Made by a program: the position numbers and the translations under genes
Assembly: GCA_964023205.1 (NCBI GenBank)
Contig: OZ026833.1
Coordinates: forward strand, 1,146,176-1,210,175
DNA: 64,000 bases
Origin: Lutraria lutraria
Taxonomy: Eukaryota; Mollusca; Bivalvia; Venerida; Mactridae
Reading direction: 5' to 3'
Notes under the pieces: generated by a model
What the model saw: only the letters and a program-made list of their open reading frames with translations
Databases searched by the model: none
Told to the model about the DNA's origin: nothing
Shown here: positions 33,861 to 46,244 of the stretch, one piece after another
Numbering within the stretch: position 1 is the stretch's first letter
How the letters are laid out: each line of letters begins with the position of its first letter

Positions 33861-35172
33861 TTATATTAAGACTTCGATATCATTTGTGTAAGTTTAAGGT
33901 TTACCGACATTATGTGGCCGAAATACATGTACTGTTATAATCAACATGACCGTTCATCTTTTAGCGGCTGTTTTCGAAGAAAAAGTCAAGCTATTGTGAT
34001 CACTGCGTCTGTCCAATTTTTTCAATATAGCACGTGGTTGCCACTTGTTTTCTGAGAGTTTTTTTTCAACGGTGGTTAGATCCTATTCACACAGCATCAC
34101 AAGTCATATACCTGAGATTTTACCCTGTCAGTCAAACACCAAAAAAAAAGGTTTTCATTCATGGTGGTTAAAGAGAAATTATTTCTGCGTCGTTTAAGAA
34201 TCGGTTCTGAATTGTTACAACAGGACCTTGATGAACATGACCGGTGTGATTTCTGAGCCCAGGAGTTCTATACCTTTACTCTAATATATATTATATGGTG
34301 AAAAAAAAACTCTTTTTCAAACTTTATTTTGTTGTTATAAAGCATGTTATAAATGTAATATTTGACAGTGTTCCAGAGTGTAAAAAGAATTCCCGGGTAG
34401 TAGAGTGTCTGTGGGGGACCTTCACACGCCGGTAGCCTGTGTTTCGATTTACACCGGAGTGTGTATGAAATCTCGAAGGAATGAAAAAATCTACTGTGTA
34501 GCTAATGAAAACAAACTTAGGTCACATCGATGGCGAGGATACTTTTTGTAAATTGAAGTGCTTGCTGCTCCAGTTCAGAGCAATATATGGATATAAGATT
34601 TGATGGTGGTTAAAGAGGAATTATTTCCGCGTCGAATAAGACAGGCTTTTAAGAATCGGTTCGGGATTGTTACAACTTGACCTTGATGAACATGACCGGT
34701 GTGGTTTCTGAACCCAGGAGTTCTATACCTTTACTCTATAATATAATAATTATACATGTATTTGGTAAAAATAATGTTGTTGTTTTTTAAACTTTATTTT
34801 GCTGTTATAAAACATGTTATAAACATAATATTTGACAGTGTTTCAGAGTGTAAAAAGAATTCCAGGGTAGTAGAGGGTCTGTGGGGGGACCTTCACACGC
34901 TGGTAGCCTGTGATTGCAGCCACGTTAATGTTGGTCAGGACTTGCTTAGCAAATGGGACCTATACTCCGTCCTGGTCTCAGATATGAACCACATCATTAT
35001 TAAGAACACCACATTGTATACTCCACTCCTATGAGCAAAATATATCTCTCATGACAGTAAAATCCTTGACCAATATGAATATGTAAAGAATAGTTTTAAT
35101 AATTTTATGATACAAGAGAAAATACAAAGGTTATGTCAAACAAACTGCAGTATGACTTCCCAGAAACATTCT
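33659..35172. repeat. Array spacer A-B with an internal direct duplication
   Basis: Besides the promoter of A, the spacer holds two direct copies of a segment of about 300 bp, S1 (34161-34441) and S2 (34604-34911). Each runs from 'tggtggttaaagag' to 'cggtagcctgtg' and the two are roughly 85-90% alike by eye. After S2 comes a conserved 3' flank of gene B. Short open frames on the + strand recur in every unit and follow the DNA repeat. Confidence 0.75.
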
Positions 35173-36419
35173 TTATTTTGAACACACTGCACATGTTAGC
35201 TCCCGGCCCTGAACATAAGGTGGACACGGTAATGAGCCGCACACTGCTTCGGTGAAATAAAACAGTTTTCCATTATAATCTTTAGCAGAGTTGGCCAAAG
35301 CTTCCGGTTTTTCATCAAGACAGACAAACTCGGTAGCAGCGTTGTGACCATCGTAACCCCCAACTAGGTAACCTTGATATTCCAAGGTCCATCCTCCATA
35401 GCAAAGATTTCTCCCTGGTATCATAAGTACAGTTGGTCTGTTGGTGTAGCAGACACAACATGGAGCATCCTTTTCCTTGATGTCTTTTCCAATGAATTTC
35501 TGCTGATTTCGATAATGAAACTCGTATTCAGTTCCATAAACTTTAGCTGATGTTTGTTCAGCATCCTCATAATTATTCCAGACAGGTTCCTCAGGCAGAC
35601 ATAAGGATGTGGTCGCAGCTCCTTTGCTGGTGTAATGCGATCCCGCTGCAAACCCTTTATACACGATATCTGACCCATTTCCGGGACACGTGGTACGGCC
35701 CCATCGAATATAGGTTGTTCCTCCTGTGACGGTTGGTACGGATTTTGTACTCTCTTCAAGAAGACTTAGCCTGGATTGGATATCCTGTATGTTCTCATGA
35801 TCTTCTTTTCTTAAATCTGGAAAGTTAAATGGTTAAATTTTGTGATCATTGGTGCATAGAATGTGCATGTGTTTATTATACATGCACATGTACATGTATA
35901 TTACCTTGCAAACCAATATTAATTGGGCTGCCTCTTCTGAGCATTGTTGCTTCTTTGCATTTGTATTTCAGTTTGTGCTGTTGAATTAGTCAAGTCGTCT
36001 GTTAGTTTCTTTAAGGCAATCATTCAGTCTACGTGATCTTTGTAACATTGTAGTGTTTGAACATTCTTAGTAGTCTGTATTTCCATCACTGTGTGCAAGA
36101 AATACTTGCAAACTGACCTTCATGTTGTAGACATAAATTGCACATACATTTCTTGTTGCATGATTTCTTTGAAATAATAGTATACAAAACAAAGGAAAAT
36201 GTATAAAATTGTACCTGATGTCTTCCTCAGCTTTGTTTCCACAGAAGATAAACTCTCACGATTCTTCTCTTGTTCCAAATCTAATCTGACTAAATCCTTC
36301 ATCACTTTAAACTCATAATCATACCTCGAGGTGCACACCGGTTCATTGGCTTCTAAACCGAAGTTCAATGAAACCAAAGATAGAACAATAAGCCGCACAA
36401 AATGTTGTCTGAGCGCCAT
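35173..36419 (-). CDS. Array gene B: secreted short-chain collagen C4-like protein
   Basis: Exons 36215-36419 and 35173-35816; 282 residues with the same plan as gene A. Signal MALRQHFVRLIVLSLVSLNF. Variable patch type Y with private changes: FIGKDIKEKDAPC, a Gly in NLCYGGW (shared with D) and GGYDGHNAATE. A one-base deletion in the intron just before exon 2 (CTTTCCAG rather than CTTTTCCAG) leaves the AG acceptor intact. Exon 1 is identical in sequence to that of gene D. Confidence 0.82.
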
Positions 36420-37939
36420 CTTGTACAAGTGTATTTCAACACACCGGATGTATCTTGTTGACACAGATTATTGTCACAAATCTGTTCAAATCAACATGTA
36501 CTACAAGTACTACTCATCTACACATCACGTGACATTCTCATTACTACAAGCACCATATATTATGTACAATATAACTACTTGATTACGTTTATGTGAATAA
36601 ATCTTTTTAAGACGTATATATAAAGACTTCGATATCATTTGTGTAAGTTTAAAGTTTACTGACATTATGTGGCCAAAATATATATGCTGTCAAAAATCAA
36701 CATGACCGTTCATCTTTTAGTAGCTGTTTTCGAAGAAAAAGTCAAGCTAGTGTGATCACTGCGTCTGTGCAATTTTTTTAATATAGCACGTGGTTGCCAC
36801 TTGTTTTATGAGAGTTTTTTTCAACGGTGGTTAGATCCTATTCACACAGCATCACAAGTCATATACCTGAGATTTTACCCTGTCAGTCAAACACCAAAAA
36901 AAAGGTTTTCAGTCATGGTGGTTAAAGAGAAATTATTTCTGCGTCGAATAAGACAGGCTTTTAAGAATCGGTTCTGAATTGTTACAACAGGACCTTGATG
37001 AACATGACCGGTGTGATTTCTGAGCCCAGGAGTTCTATACCTTTACTCTAATATATATTATATGGTGAAAAAAAAACTCTTTTTCAAACTTTATTTTGTT
37101 GTTATAAAGCATGTTATAAATGTAATATTTGACAGTGTTCCAGAGTGTAAAAAGAATTCCCGTGTAGTAGAGGGTCTGTGGGGGACCTTCACACGCCGGT
37201 AGCCTGTGTTTCGATTTACACCGGAGTGTGTATGAAATCTCGAAGGAATAAAAAAATCTACTGTGTAGCTAATGAAAACAAACTAAGGTCACATCGATGG
37301 CGAGGATACTTTTTGTAAATTGAAGTGCTTGCTGCTCCAGTTCAGAGCAATATATGGATATAAGATTTGATGGTGGTTAAAGAGAAATTATTTCTGCGTC
37401 GAATAAAACCAGGCTTTTAAGAATCGGTGGCTCAGGATTGTTACAAAAGGACCTTGATGAACATGACCGGTGTGATTTCTGAGCCCAGGAGTTCTATACC
37501 TTTACTCTATAATATAATAATTATACATGTATTTGGTAAAAATAATGTTGTTGTTTTTTAAACTTTATTTTGCTGTTATAAAACATGTTATAAACATAAT
37601 ATTTGACAGTGTTTCAGAGTGTAAAAAGAATTCCAGGGTAGTAGAGGGTCTGTGGGGGGACCTTCACACGCCGGTAGCCTGTTATTGCAGCCACGTTAAT
37701 GTTGGTCAAGACTTGCTTAGCAAATGGGACCAATACTCCGTCCTGGTCTCAGATATGAACCACATCATTATTAAGAACACTTCATTGTATACACCACTCC
37801 TATAAGCAATAAATCTCTCATGACAGTAAAATCCCTGACCAATATGAATATGTAAAGAATAGTTAATAATTTTATGATACAAGAGAAAATACAAAGGTTA
37901 TGTCAAACAAACTGCAGTATGACTTCCCAGAAACATTCT
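36420..37939. repeat. Array spacer B-C
   Basis: Promoter of B with an E-box at 36526; S1 at about 36916-37208 and S2 at about 37371-37682. Almost identical to spacer D-E (offset 5,537). Confidence 0.75.
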
Positions 37940-39188
37940 TTATTTTGAACACACTGCACATGTTAGCTCCCGGCCCTGAACGTAAGGTGGACATGGTAAA
38001 GAGCCGCACACTGCTTCAGTGAAATAAAACAGTTTGCCATTATCATTTTTAGCAGAGTTGGCCAAAGCTTCTGGTTTTTCATCAAGACAGACAAACTCGG
38101 TAGCAGCGTTGTGATCATCGTAACCTCCAACTAGGTAACCTTGATATTCCAAGGTCCATCCAGCATAGCAAATATTCCTCCCTGGTATCATAAGCACAGT
38201 TGGTCTGTTCGTGTAGCAGACACAACATGGCGCATCCTTGTCCTTCATGTCGTTTCCAACGAATGTCTGCTGTTTTCGGTAAGGAAACTCGTATTCAGTT
38301 CCCCAAACTTTAGCTGATGTTTGTTCAGCATCCTCATAATTATTCCAGATTGGTTCTTCAGGCAGACACAAATATGTGGTCGCAGCTCCTTTGCTGGTGT
38401 AATGCGAGCCCGCTGCAAACCCTTTATACACGATATCTGACCCATTTCCGGGACACGTGGTACGGCCCCATCGAATATAGGTTGTTCCTCCTGTGACGGT
38501 TGGTACGGATTTTGTACTCTCTTCAAGAAGACTTAGCCTGGATTGGATATCCTGTATGTTCTCATGATCTTCTTTTCTTAAATCTGGAAAAGTTAAATGG
38601 TTAAATTTTGTGATCATTGATGCATAGAATGTGAATGTGTTTATTATACATGCACATGTACATGTATATTACCTTGCAAACCAATATTAATTGCGCTGCC
38701 TCTTCTGAGCATTGTTGCTTCTTTGCATTTGTATTTCAGTTGGTGCTGTTGAATTAGTCAAGTCGTCTGTTAGTTTCTTTAAGGCAATCATTCAGTCTAC
38801 GTGATCTTTGTAACATTGTAGTGTTTGAACATTCTTAGCAGTCTGTATTTCCATCACTGTGTGCAAGAAATACTTGGAAACTGACCTTCATGTTGTAGAC
38901 ATAAATTGCATATACATTTCTTGTTGCATGATTTTTTTGAAATAATAGTATATAAAACAAAAGGAAAATGTATAAAATTGTACCTGATGTCTTCCTTAGC
39001 TTTGTTTCTACAGAAGATAAACTCTCACGATTCTTCTCTTGTTCCAAATCTAATCTGACTAAATCCTTCATCACTTTAAACTCATAATCATACCTCGAGG
39101 TGCACACCGGTTCATTGGCTTCTAAACCGAAGTTCAATGAAACCAAAGATAGAACAATAAGCCGCACAAAATGTTGTCTGAGCGCCAT
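37940..39188 (-). CDS. Array gene C: secreted short-chain collagen C4-like protein
   Basis: Exons 38984-39188 and 37940-38583. Variable patch type W: VWGTEYEFPYRKQQTF, with a Pro seen only here and in E, and YLCLPEEPIW. The exon 2 protein sequence is identical to that of gene E, and the intron and promoter are also near-identical, so C and E are recent duplicates. All twelve Cys are present. Confidence 0.82.
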
Positions 39189-40709
39189 CATGAACAAGTG
39201 TATTTCAACACCCCGGATGTATCTTGTTGACACAGATTATTGTCACAAATCTGTTCAAATCAACATGTACTACAAGTACTACTCATCTACACATCACGTG
39301 ACATCCTCATTACTACAAGCACCATATATTATGTACAATAAAACTACTTGATTACGTTTATGTGAATAAATCTTTTTAAGACGTATATATAAAGACTTCG
39401 ATATCATTTGTGTAAGTTTAAAGTTTACTGACATTATGTGGCCAAAATATATATGCTGTCAAAAATCAACATGACCGTTCATCTTTTAGTGGCTGTTTTC
39501 GAAGAAAAAGTCAAGCTAGTGTGATCACTGCTTCTGTGCAATTTTTTTAATATAGCACGTGGTTGCCACTTGTTTTATGAGAGTTTTTTTCAACGGTGGT
39601 TAGATCCTATTCACACAGCATCACAAGTCATATACCTGAGATTTTACCCTGTCAGTCAAACACCAAAAAAAAGGTTTTCAGTCATGGTGGTTAAAGAGAA
39701 ATTATTTCTGCGTCGAATAAGACAGGCTTTTAAGAATCGGTTCTGAATTGTTACAACAGGACCTTGATGAACATGACCGGTGTGATTTCTGAGCCCAGGA
39801 GTTCTATACCTTTACTCTAATATATATTATATGGTGAAAAAAAACTCTTTTTCAAACTTTATTTTGTTGTTATAAAGCATGTTATAAATGTAATATTTGA
39901 CAGTGTTCCAGAGTGTAAAAAGAATTCCCGTGTAGTAGAGGGTCTGTGGGGGACCTTCACACGCCGGTAGCCTGTGTTTCGATTTACACCGGAGTGTGTA
40001 TGAAATCTCGAAGGAATAAAAAAATCTACTGTGTAGCTAATGAAAACAAACTTAGGTCACATCGATGGCGAGGATACTTTTTGTAAATTGAAGTGCTTGC
40101 TGCTCCAGTTCAGAGCAATATATGGATATAAGATTTGATGGTGGTTAAAGAGAAGTTATTTCTGCGTCGAATAAAACCAGGCTTTTAAGAATCGGTGGTT
40201 CAAGATTGTTACAACAGGACCTTGATGAACATGACCGGTGTGATTTCTGAACCCAGGAGTTCTATACCTTTACTCTATAATATAATGATTATACATGTAT
40301 TTGGTAAAAATAATGTTGTTGTTTTTTAAACTTTATTTTGCTGTTATAAAACATGTTATAAACATAATATTTGACAGTGTTTCAGAGTGTTAAAAGAATT
40401 CCAGGGTAGTAGAGGGTCTGTGGGGGGACCTTCACACGCCGGTAGCCTGTCATTGCAGACACGTTAATGTTGGTCAGGACTTGCTTAGCAACTGGGACCA
40501 ATACTCCGTCCTTGTCTCAGATATGAACCACATCATTATTAAGAACACCACATTGTATACTCCACTCCTATAAGCAATAAATCTCTCATGACAGTAAAAT
40601 CCCTGACCAATATGAATATGTAAAGACTAGTTTTAATAAGTTTATGATACAAGAGAAAATACAAAGGTTATGTCAAACAAACTGCAGTATGATTTCCCAG
40701 AAACATTCT
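39189..40709. repeat. Array spacer C-D
   Basis: E-box at 39295; S1 at about 39684-39976 and S2 at about 40138-40449. It matches spacer E-F closely up to about 40.1 kb, after which differences accumulate, marking the right edge of the recent block duplication. Confidence 0.75.
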
Positions 40710-41956
40710 TTATTTTGAACACACTGCACATGTTAGCTCCCGGCCCTGAACATAAGGTGGACACGGTAAAGAGCCGCACACTGCTTCAGTGAAATAAAAC
40801 AGTTTTCCATTATCACTTTTAGCAGAGTTGGCCAAAGCTTCCGGTTTTTCATCAAGACAGACAAACTCGGTAGCAGCGTTGTGACCATGGTAACCCCCAA
40901 CTAGGTAACCTTGATATTCCAAGGTCCATCCTCCATAGCAAAGATTTCTCCCTGGTATCATAAGTACAGTTGGTCTGTTGGTGTAGCAGACACAACATGG
41001 AGCATCCTTTTGCTTGATGTCATTTCCAATGAATTTCTGCTGATTTCGATAATGAAACTCGTACTCAGTTCCATACACATTAGCTGATGTTTGTTCAGCA
41101 TCCTCATAGTTATTCCAGACAGGTTCCTCAGGCAGACATAAGGATGTGGTCGCAGCTCCTGTGCTGCGGTAATACGATCCCGCTGCAAACCCTTTATACA
41201 CGATATCTGACCCATTTCCGGGACACGTGGTACGGCCCCATCGAATATAGGTTGTTCCTCCTGTGACGGTTGGTACGGATTTTGTACTCTCTTCAAGAAG
41301 ACTTAGCCTGGATTGGATATCCTGTATGTTCTCATGATCTTCTTTTCTTAAATCTGGAAAGTTAAATGGTTAAATTTTGTGATCATTGGTGCATAGAATG
41401 TGCATGTGTTTATTATACATGCACATGTACATGTATATTACCTTGCAAACCAATATTAATTGGGCTGCCTCTTCTGAGCATTGTTGCTTCTTTGCATTTG
41501 TATTTCAGTTTGTGCTGTTGAATTAGTCAAGTCGTCTGTTAGTTTCTTTAAGGCAATCATTCAGTCTACGTGATCTTTGTAACATTGTAGTGTTTGAACA
41601 TTCTTAGTAGTCTGTATTTCCATCACTGTGTGCAAGAAATACTTGCAAACTGACCTTCATGTTGTAGACATAAATTGCACATACATTTCTTGTTGCATGA
41701 TTTCTTTGAAATAATAGTATACAAAACAAAGGAAAATGTATAAAATTGTACCTGATGTCTTCCTCAGCTTTGTTTCCACAGAAGATAAACTCTCACGATT
41801 CTTCTCTTGTTCCAAATCTAATCTGACTAAATCCTTCATCACTTTAAACTCATAATCATACCTCGAGGTGCACACCGGTTCATTGGCTTCTAAACCGAAG
41901 TTCAATGAAACCAAAGATAGAACAATAAGCCGCACAAAATGTTGTCTGAGCGCCAT
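40710..41956 (-). CDS. Array gene D: secreted short-chain collagen C4-like protein
   Basis: Exons 41752-41956 and 40710-41353. Type Y patch with private changes clustered in the front of the domain (GSYYRSTGAATTS, SANVYGTEYEFHYRNQQKF, IKQKDAPC, GGYHGHNAATE). From about 41,175 upstream into exon 1 it is nearly identical to gene B, while the rest of exon 2 differs. The duplication or conversion boundary therefore lies inside the coding domain. Confidence 0.82.
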
Positions 41957-43476
41957 CTTGTACAAGTGTATTTCAACACACCGGATGTATCTTGTTGACA
42001 CAGATTATTGTCACAAATCTGTTCAAATCAACATGTACTACAAGTACTACTCATCTACACATCACGTGACATTCTCATTACTACAAGCACCATATATTAT
42101 GTACAATATAACTACTTGATTACGTTTATGTGAATAAATCTTTTTAAGACGTATATATAAAGACTCCGATATCATTTGTGTAAGTTTAAAGTTTACTGAC
42201 ATTATGTGGCCAAAATATATATGCTGTCAAAAATCAACATGACCGTTCATCTTTTAGTAGCTGTTTTCGAAGAAAAAGTCAAGCTAGTGTGATCACTGCG
42301 TCTGTGCAATTTTTTTAATATAGCACGTGGTTGCCACTTGTTTTATGAGAGTTTTTTTCAACGGTGGTTAGATCCTATTCACACAGCATCACAAGTCATA
42401 TACCTGAGATTTTACCCTGTCAGTCAAACACCAAAAAAAAGGTTTTCAGTCATGGTGGTTAAAGAGAAATTATTTCTGCGTCGAATAAGACAGGCTTTTA
42501 AGAATCGGTTCTGAATTGTTACAACAGGACCTTGATGAACATGACCGGTGTGATTTCTGAGCCCAGGAGTTCTATACCTTTACTCTAATATATATTATAT
42601 GGTGAAAAAAAAACTCTTTTTCAAACTTTATTTTGTTGTTATAAAGCATGTTATAAATGTAATATTTGACAGTGTTCCAGAGTGTAAAAAGAATTCCCGT
42701 GTAGTAGAGGGTCTGTGGGGGACCTTCACACGCCGGTAGCCTGTGTTTCGATTTACACCGGAGTGTGTATGAAATCTCGAAGGAATAAAAAAATCTACTG
42801 TGTAGCTAATGAAAACAAACTAAGGTCACATCGATGGCGAGGATACTTTTTGTAAATTGAAGTGCTTGCTGCTCCAGTTCAGAGCAATATATGGATATAA
42901 GATTTGATGGTGGTTAAAGAGAAATTATTTCTGCGTCGAATAAAACCAGGCTTTTAAGAATCGGTGGCTCAGGATTGTTACAAAAGGACCTTGATGAACA
43001 TGACCGGTGTGATTTCTGAGCCCAGGAGTTCTATACCTTTACTCTATAATATAATAATTATACATGTATTTGGTAAAAATAATGTTGTTGTTTTTTAAAC
43101 TTTATTTTGCTGTTATAAAACATGTTATAAACATAATATTTGACAGTGTTTCAGAGTGTAAAAAGAATTCCAGGGTAGTAGAGGGTCTGTGGGGGGACCT
43201 TCACACGCCGGTAGCCTGTTATTGCAGCCACGTTAATGTTGGTCAAGACTTGCTTAGCAAATGGGACCAATACTCCGTCCTGGTCTCAGATATGAACCAC
43301 ATCATTATTAAGAACACTTCATTGTATACACCACTCCTATAAGCAATAAATCTCTCATGACAGTAAAATCCCTGACCAATATGAATATGTAAAGAATAGT
43401 TAATAATTTTATGATACAAGAGAAAATACAAAGGTTATGTCAAACAAACTGCAGTATGACTTCCCAGAAACATTCT
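41957..43476. repeat. Array spacer D-E
   Basis: E-box at 42063; S1 at about 42453-42745 and S2 at about 42908-43219. Near-perfect copy of spacer B-C. Confidence 0.75.
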
Positions 43477-44725
43477 TTATTTTGAACACACTGCACATGT
43501 TAGCTCCCGGCCCTGAACGTAAGGTGGACATGGTAAAGAGCCGCACACTGCTTCAGTGAAATAAAACAGTTTGCCATTATCATTTTTAGCAGAGTTGGCC
43601 AAAGCTTCTGGTTTTTCATCAAGACAGACAAACTCGGTAGCAGCGTTGTGATCATCGTAACCTCCAACTAGGTAACCTTGATATTCCAAGGTCCATCCAG
43701 CATAGCAAATATTCCTCCCTGGTATCATAAGCACAGTTGGTCTGTTCGTGTAGCAGACACAACATGGCGCATCCTTGTCCTTCATGTCGTTTCCAACGAA
43801 TGTCTGCTGTTTTCGGTAAGGAAACTCGTATTCAGTTCCCCAAACTTTAGCTGATGTTTGTTCAGCATCCTCATAATTATTCCAGATTGGTTCTTCAGGC
43901 AGACACAAATATGTGGTCGCAGCTCCTTTGCTGGTGTAATGCGAGCCCGCTGCAAACCCTTTATACACGATATCTGACCCATTTCCGGGACACGTGGTAC
44001 GGCCCCATCGAATATAGGTTGTTCCTCCTGTGACGGTTGGTACGGATTTTGTACTCTCTTCAAGAAGACTTAGCCTGGATTGGATATCCTGTATGTTCTC
44101 ATGATCTTCTTTTCTTAAATCTGGAAAAGTTAAATGGTTAAATTTTGTGATCATTGATGCATAGAATGTGAATGTGTTTATTATACATGCACATGTACAT
44201 GTATATTACCTTGCAAACCAATATTAATTGCGCTGCCTCTTCTGAGCATTGTTGCTTCTTTGCATTTGTATTTCAGTTGGTGCTGTTGAATTAGTCAAGT
44301 CGTCTGTTAGTTTCTTTAAGGCAATCATTCAGTCTACGTGATCTTTGTAACATTGTAGTGTTTGAACATTCTTAGCAGTCTGTATTTCCATCACTGTGTG
44401 CAAGAAATACTTGGAAACTGACCTTCATGTTGTAGACATAAATTGCATATACATTTCTTGTTGCATGATTTTTTTGAAATAATAGTATATAAAACAAAAG
44501 GAAAATGTGTAAAATTGTACCTGATGTCTTCCTTAGCTTTGTTTCTACAGAAGATAAACTCTCACGATTCTTCTCTTGTTCCAAATCTAATCTGACTAAA
44601 TCCTTCATCACTTTAAACTCATAATCATACCTCGAGGTGCACACCGGTTCATTGGCTTCTAAACCGAAGTTCAATGAAACCAAAGATAGAACAATAAGCC
44701 GCACAAAATGTTGTCTGAGCGCCAT
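43477..44725 (-). CDS. Array gene E: secreted short-chain collagen C4-like protein
   Basis: Exons 44521-44725 and 43477-44120. The predicted protein is the same as gene C; the only difference I noticed nearby is one base in the intron just after exon 1. Type W patch with the same EFPYRKQQTF. Confidence 0.82.
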
Positions 44726-46244
44726 CATGAACAAGTGTATTTCAACACCCCGGATGTATCTTGTTGACACAGATTATTGTCACAAATCTGTTCAAATCAA
44801 CATGTACTACAAGTACTACTCATCTACACATCACGTGACATCCTCATTACTACAAGCACCATATATTATGTACAATAAAACTACTTGATTACGTTTATGT
44901 GAATAAATCTTTTTAAGACGTATATATAAAGACTTCGATATCATTTGTGTAAGTTTAAAGTTTACTGACATTATGTGGCCAAAATATATATGCTGTCAAA
45001 AATCAACATGACCGTTCATCTTTTAGTGGCTGTTTTCGAAGAAAAAGTCAAGCTAGTGTGATCACTGCGTCTGTGCAATTTTTTTAATATAGCACGTGGT
45101 TGCCACTTGTTTTATGAGAGTTTTTTTCAACGGTGGTTAGATCCTATTCACACAGCATCACAAGTCATATACCTGAGATTTTACCCTGTCAGTCAAACAC
45201 CAAAAAAAAGGTTTTCAGTCATGGTGGTTAAAGAGAAATTATTTCTGCGTCGAATAAGACAGGCTTTTAAGAATCGGTTCTGAATTGTTACAACAGGACC
45301 TTGATGAACATGACCGGTGTGATTTCTGAGCCCAGGAGTTCTATACCTTTACTCTAATATATATTATATGGTGAAAAAAAACTCTTTTTCAAACTTTATT
45401 TTGTTGTTATAAAGCATGTTATAAATGTAATATTTGACAGTGTTCCAGAGTGTAAAAAGAATTCCCGTGTAGTAGAGGGTCTGTGGGGGACCTTCACACA
45501 CCGGTAGCCTGTGTTTCGATTTACACCGGAGTGTGTATGAAATCTCGAAGGAATAAAAAAATCAACTGTGTAGCTAATGAAAACAAACTTAGGTCACATC
45601 GATGGCGAGGATACTTTTTGTAAATTGAAGTGCTTGCTGCTCCAGTTCAGAGCAATATATGGATATAAGATTTGATGGTGGTTAAAGAGAAATTATTTCT
45701 GCGTCGAATAAAACCAGGCTTTTAAGAATCGATGGTTCAGGATTGTTACAACAGGACCTTGATCAACATGACCGGTGTGATTTCTGAGCCCAGGAGTTCT
45801 ATACCTTTACTCTATAATATAATAATTATACATGTATTTGGTAAAAATAATGTTGTTGTTTTTTAAACTTTATTTTGCTGTTATAAAACATGTTATAAAC
45901 ATAATATTTGACAGTGTTTCAGAGTGTAAAAAGAATTCCAGGGTAGTAGAGGGTCTGTGGGGGGACCTTCACACGCCGGTAGCCTGTTATTGCAGCCACG
46001 TTAATGTTGGTCAAGACTTGCTTAGCAAATGGGACCAATACTCCGTCCTGGTCTCAGATATGAACCACATCATTATTAAGAACACTTCTTTGTATACTCC
46101 ACTCCTATAAGCAATAAATCTCTCATGACAGTAAAATCCCTGACCAATATCAATATGTAAAGAATAGTTAATAATTTTATGATACAAGAGAAAATACAAA
46201 GGTTATGTCAAACAAACTGCAGTATGACTTCCCAGAAACATTCT
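44726..46244. repeat. Array spacer E-F
   Basis: E-box at 44832; S1 at about 45221-45512 and S2 at about 45675-45987. Confidence 0.75.

Noticed and set aside
34756..35034. A 92-codon + strand open frame repeated in nearly every array spacer (34756, 37527, 43064, 45832, 49768, 52551)
   Set aside because: It lies in S2 and its 3' flank, no signal or domain is visible, and its conservation is fully explained by the DNA repeat unit. Several copies have lost the first ATG.
36331..36582. An 83-codon + strand frame antisense to exon 1 in each array gene
   Set aside because: It is the shadow of the signal-peptide exon. Conservation follows the sense coding sequence.
37706..37894. 62-codon minus frames in the 3' flank of several array genes
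   Set aside because: No start context, splice site or domain. They vary and disappear in other units.
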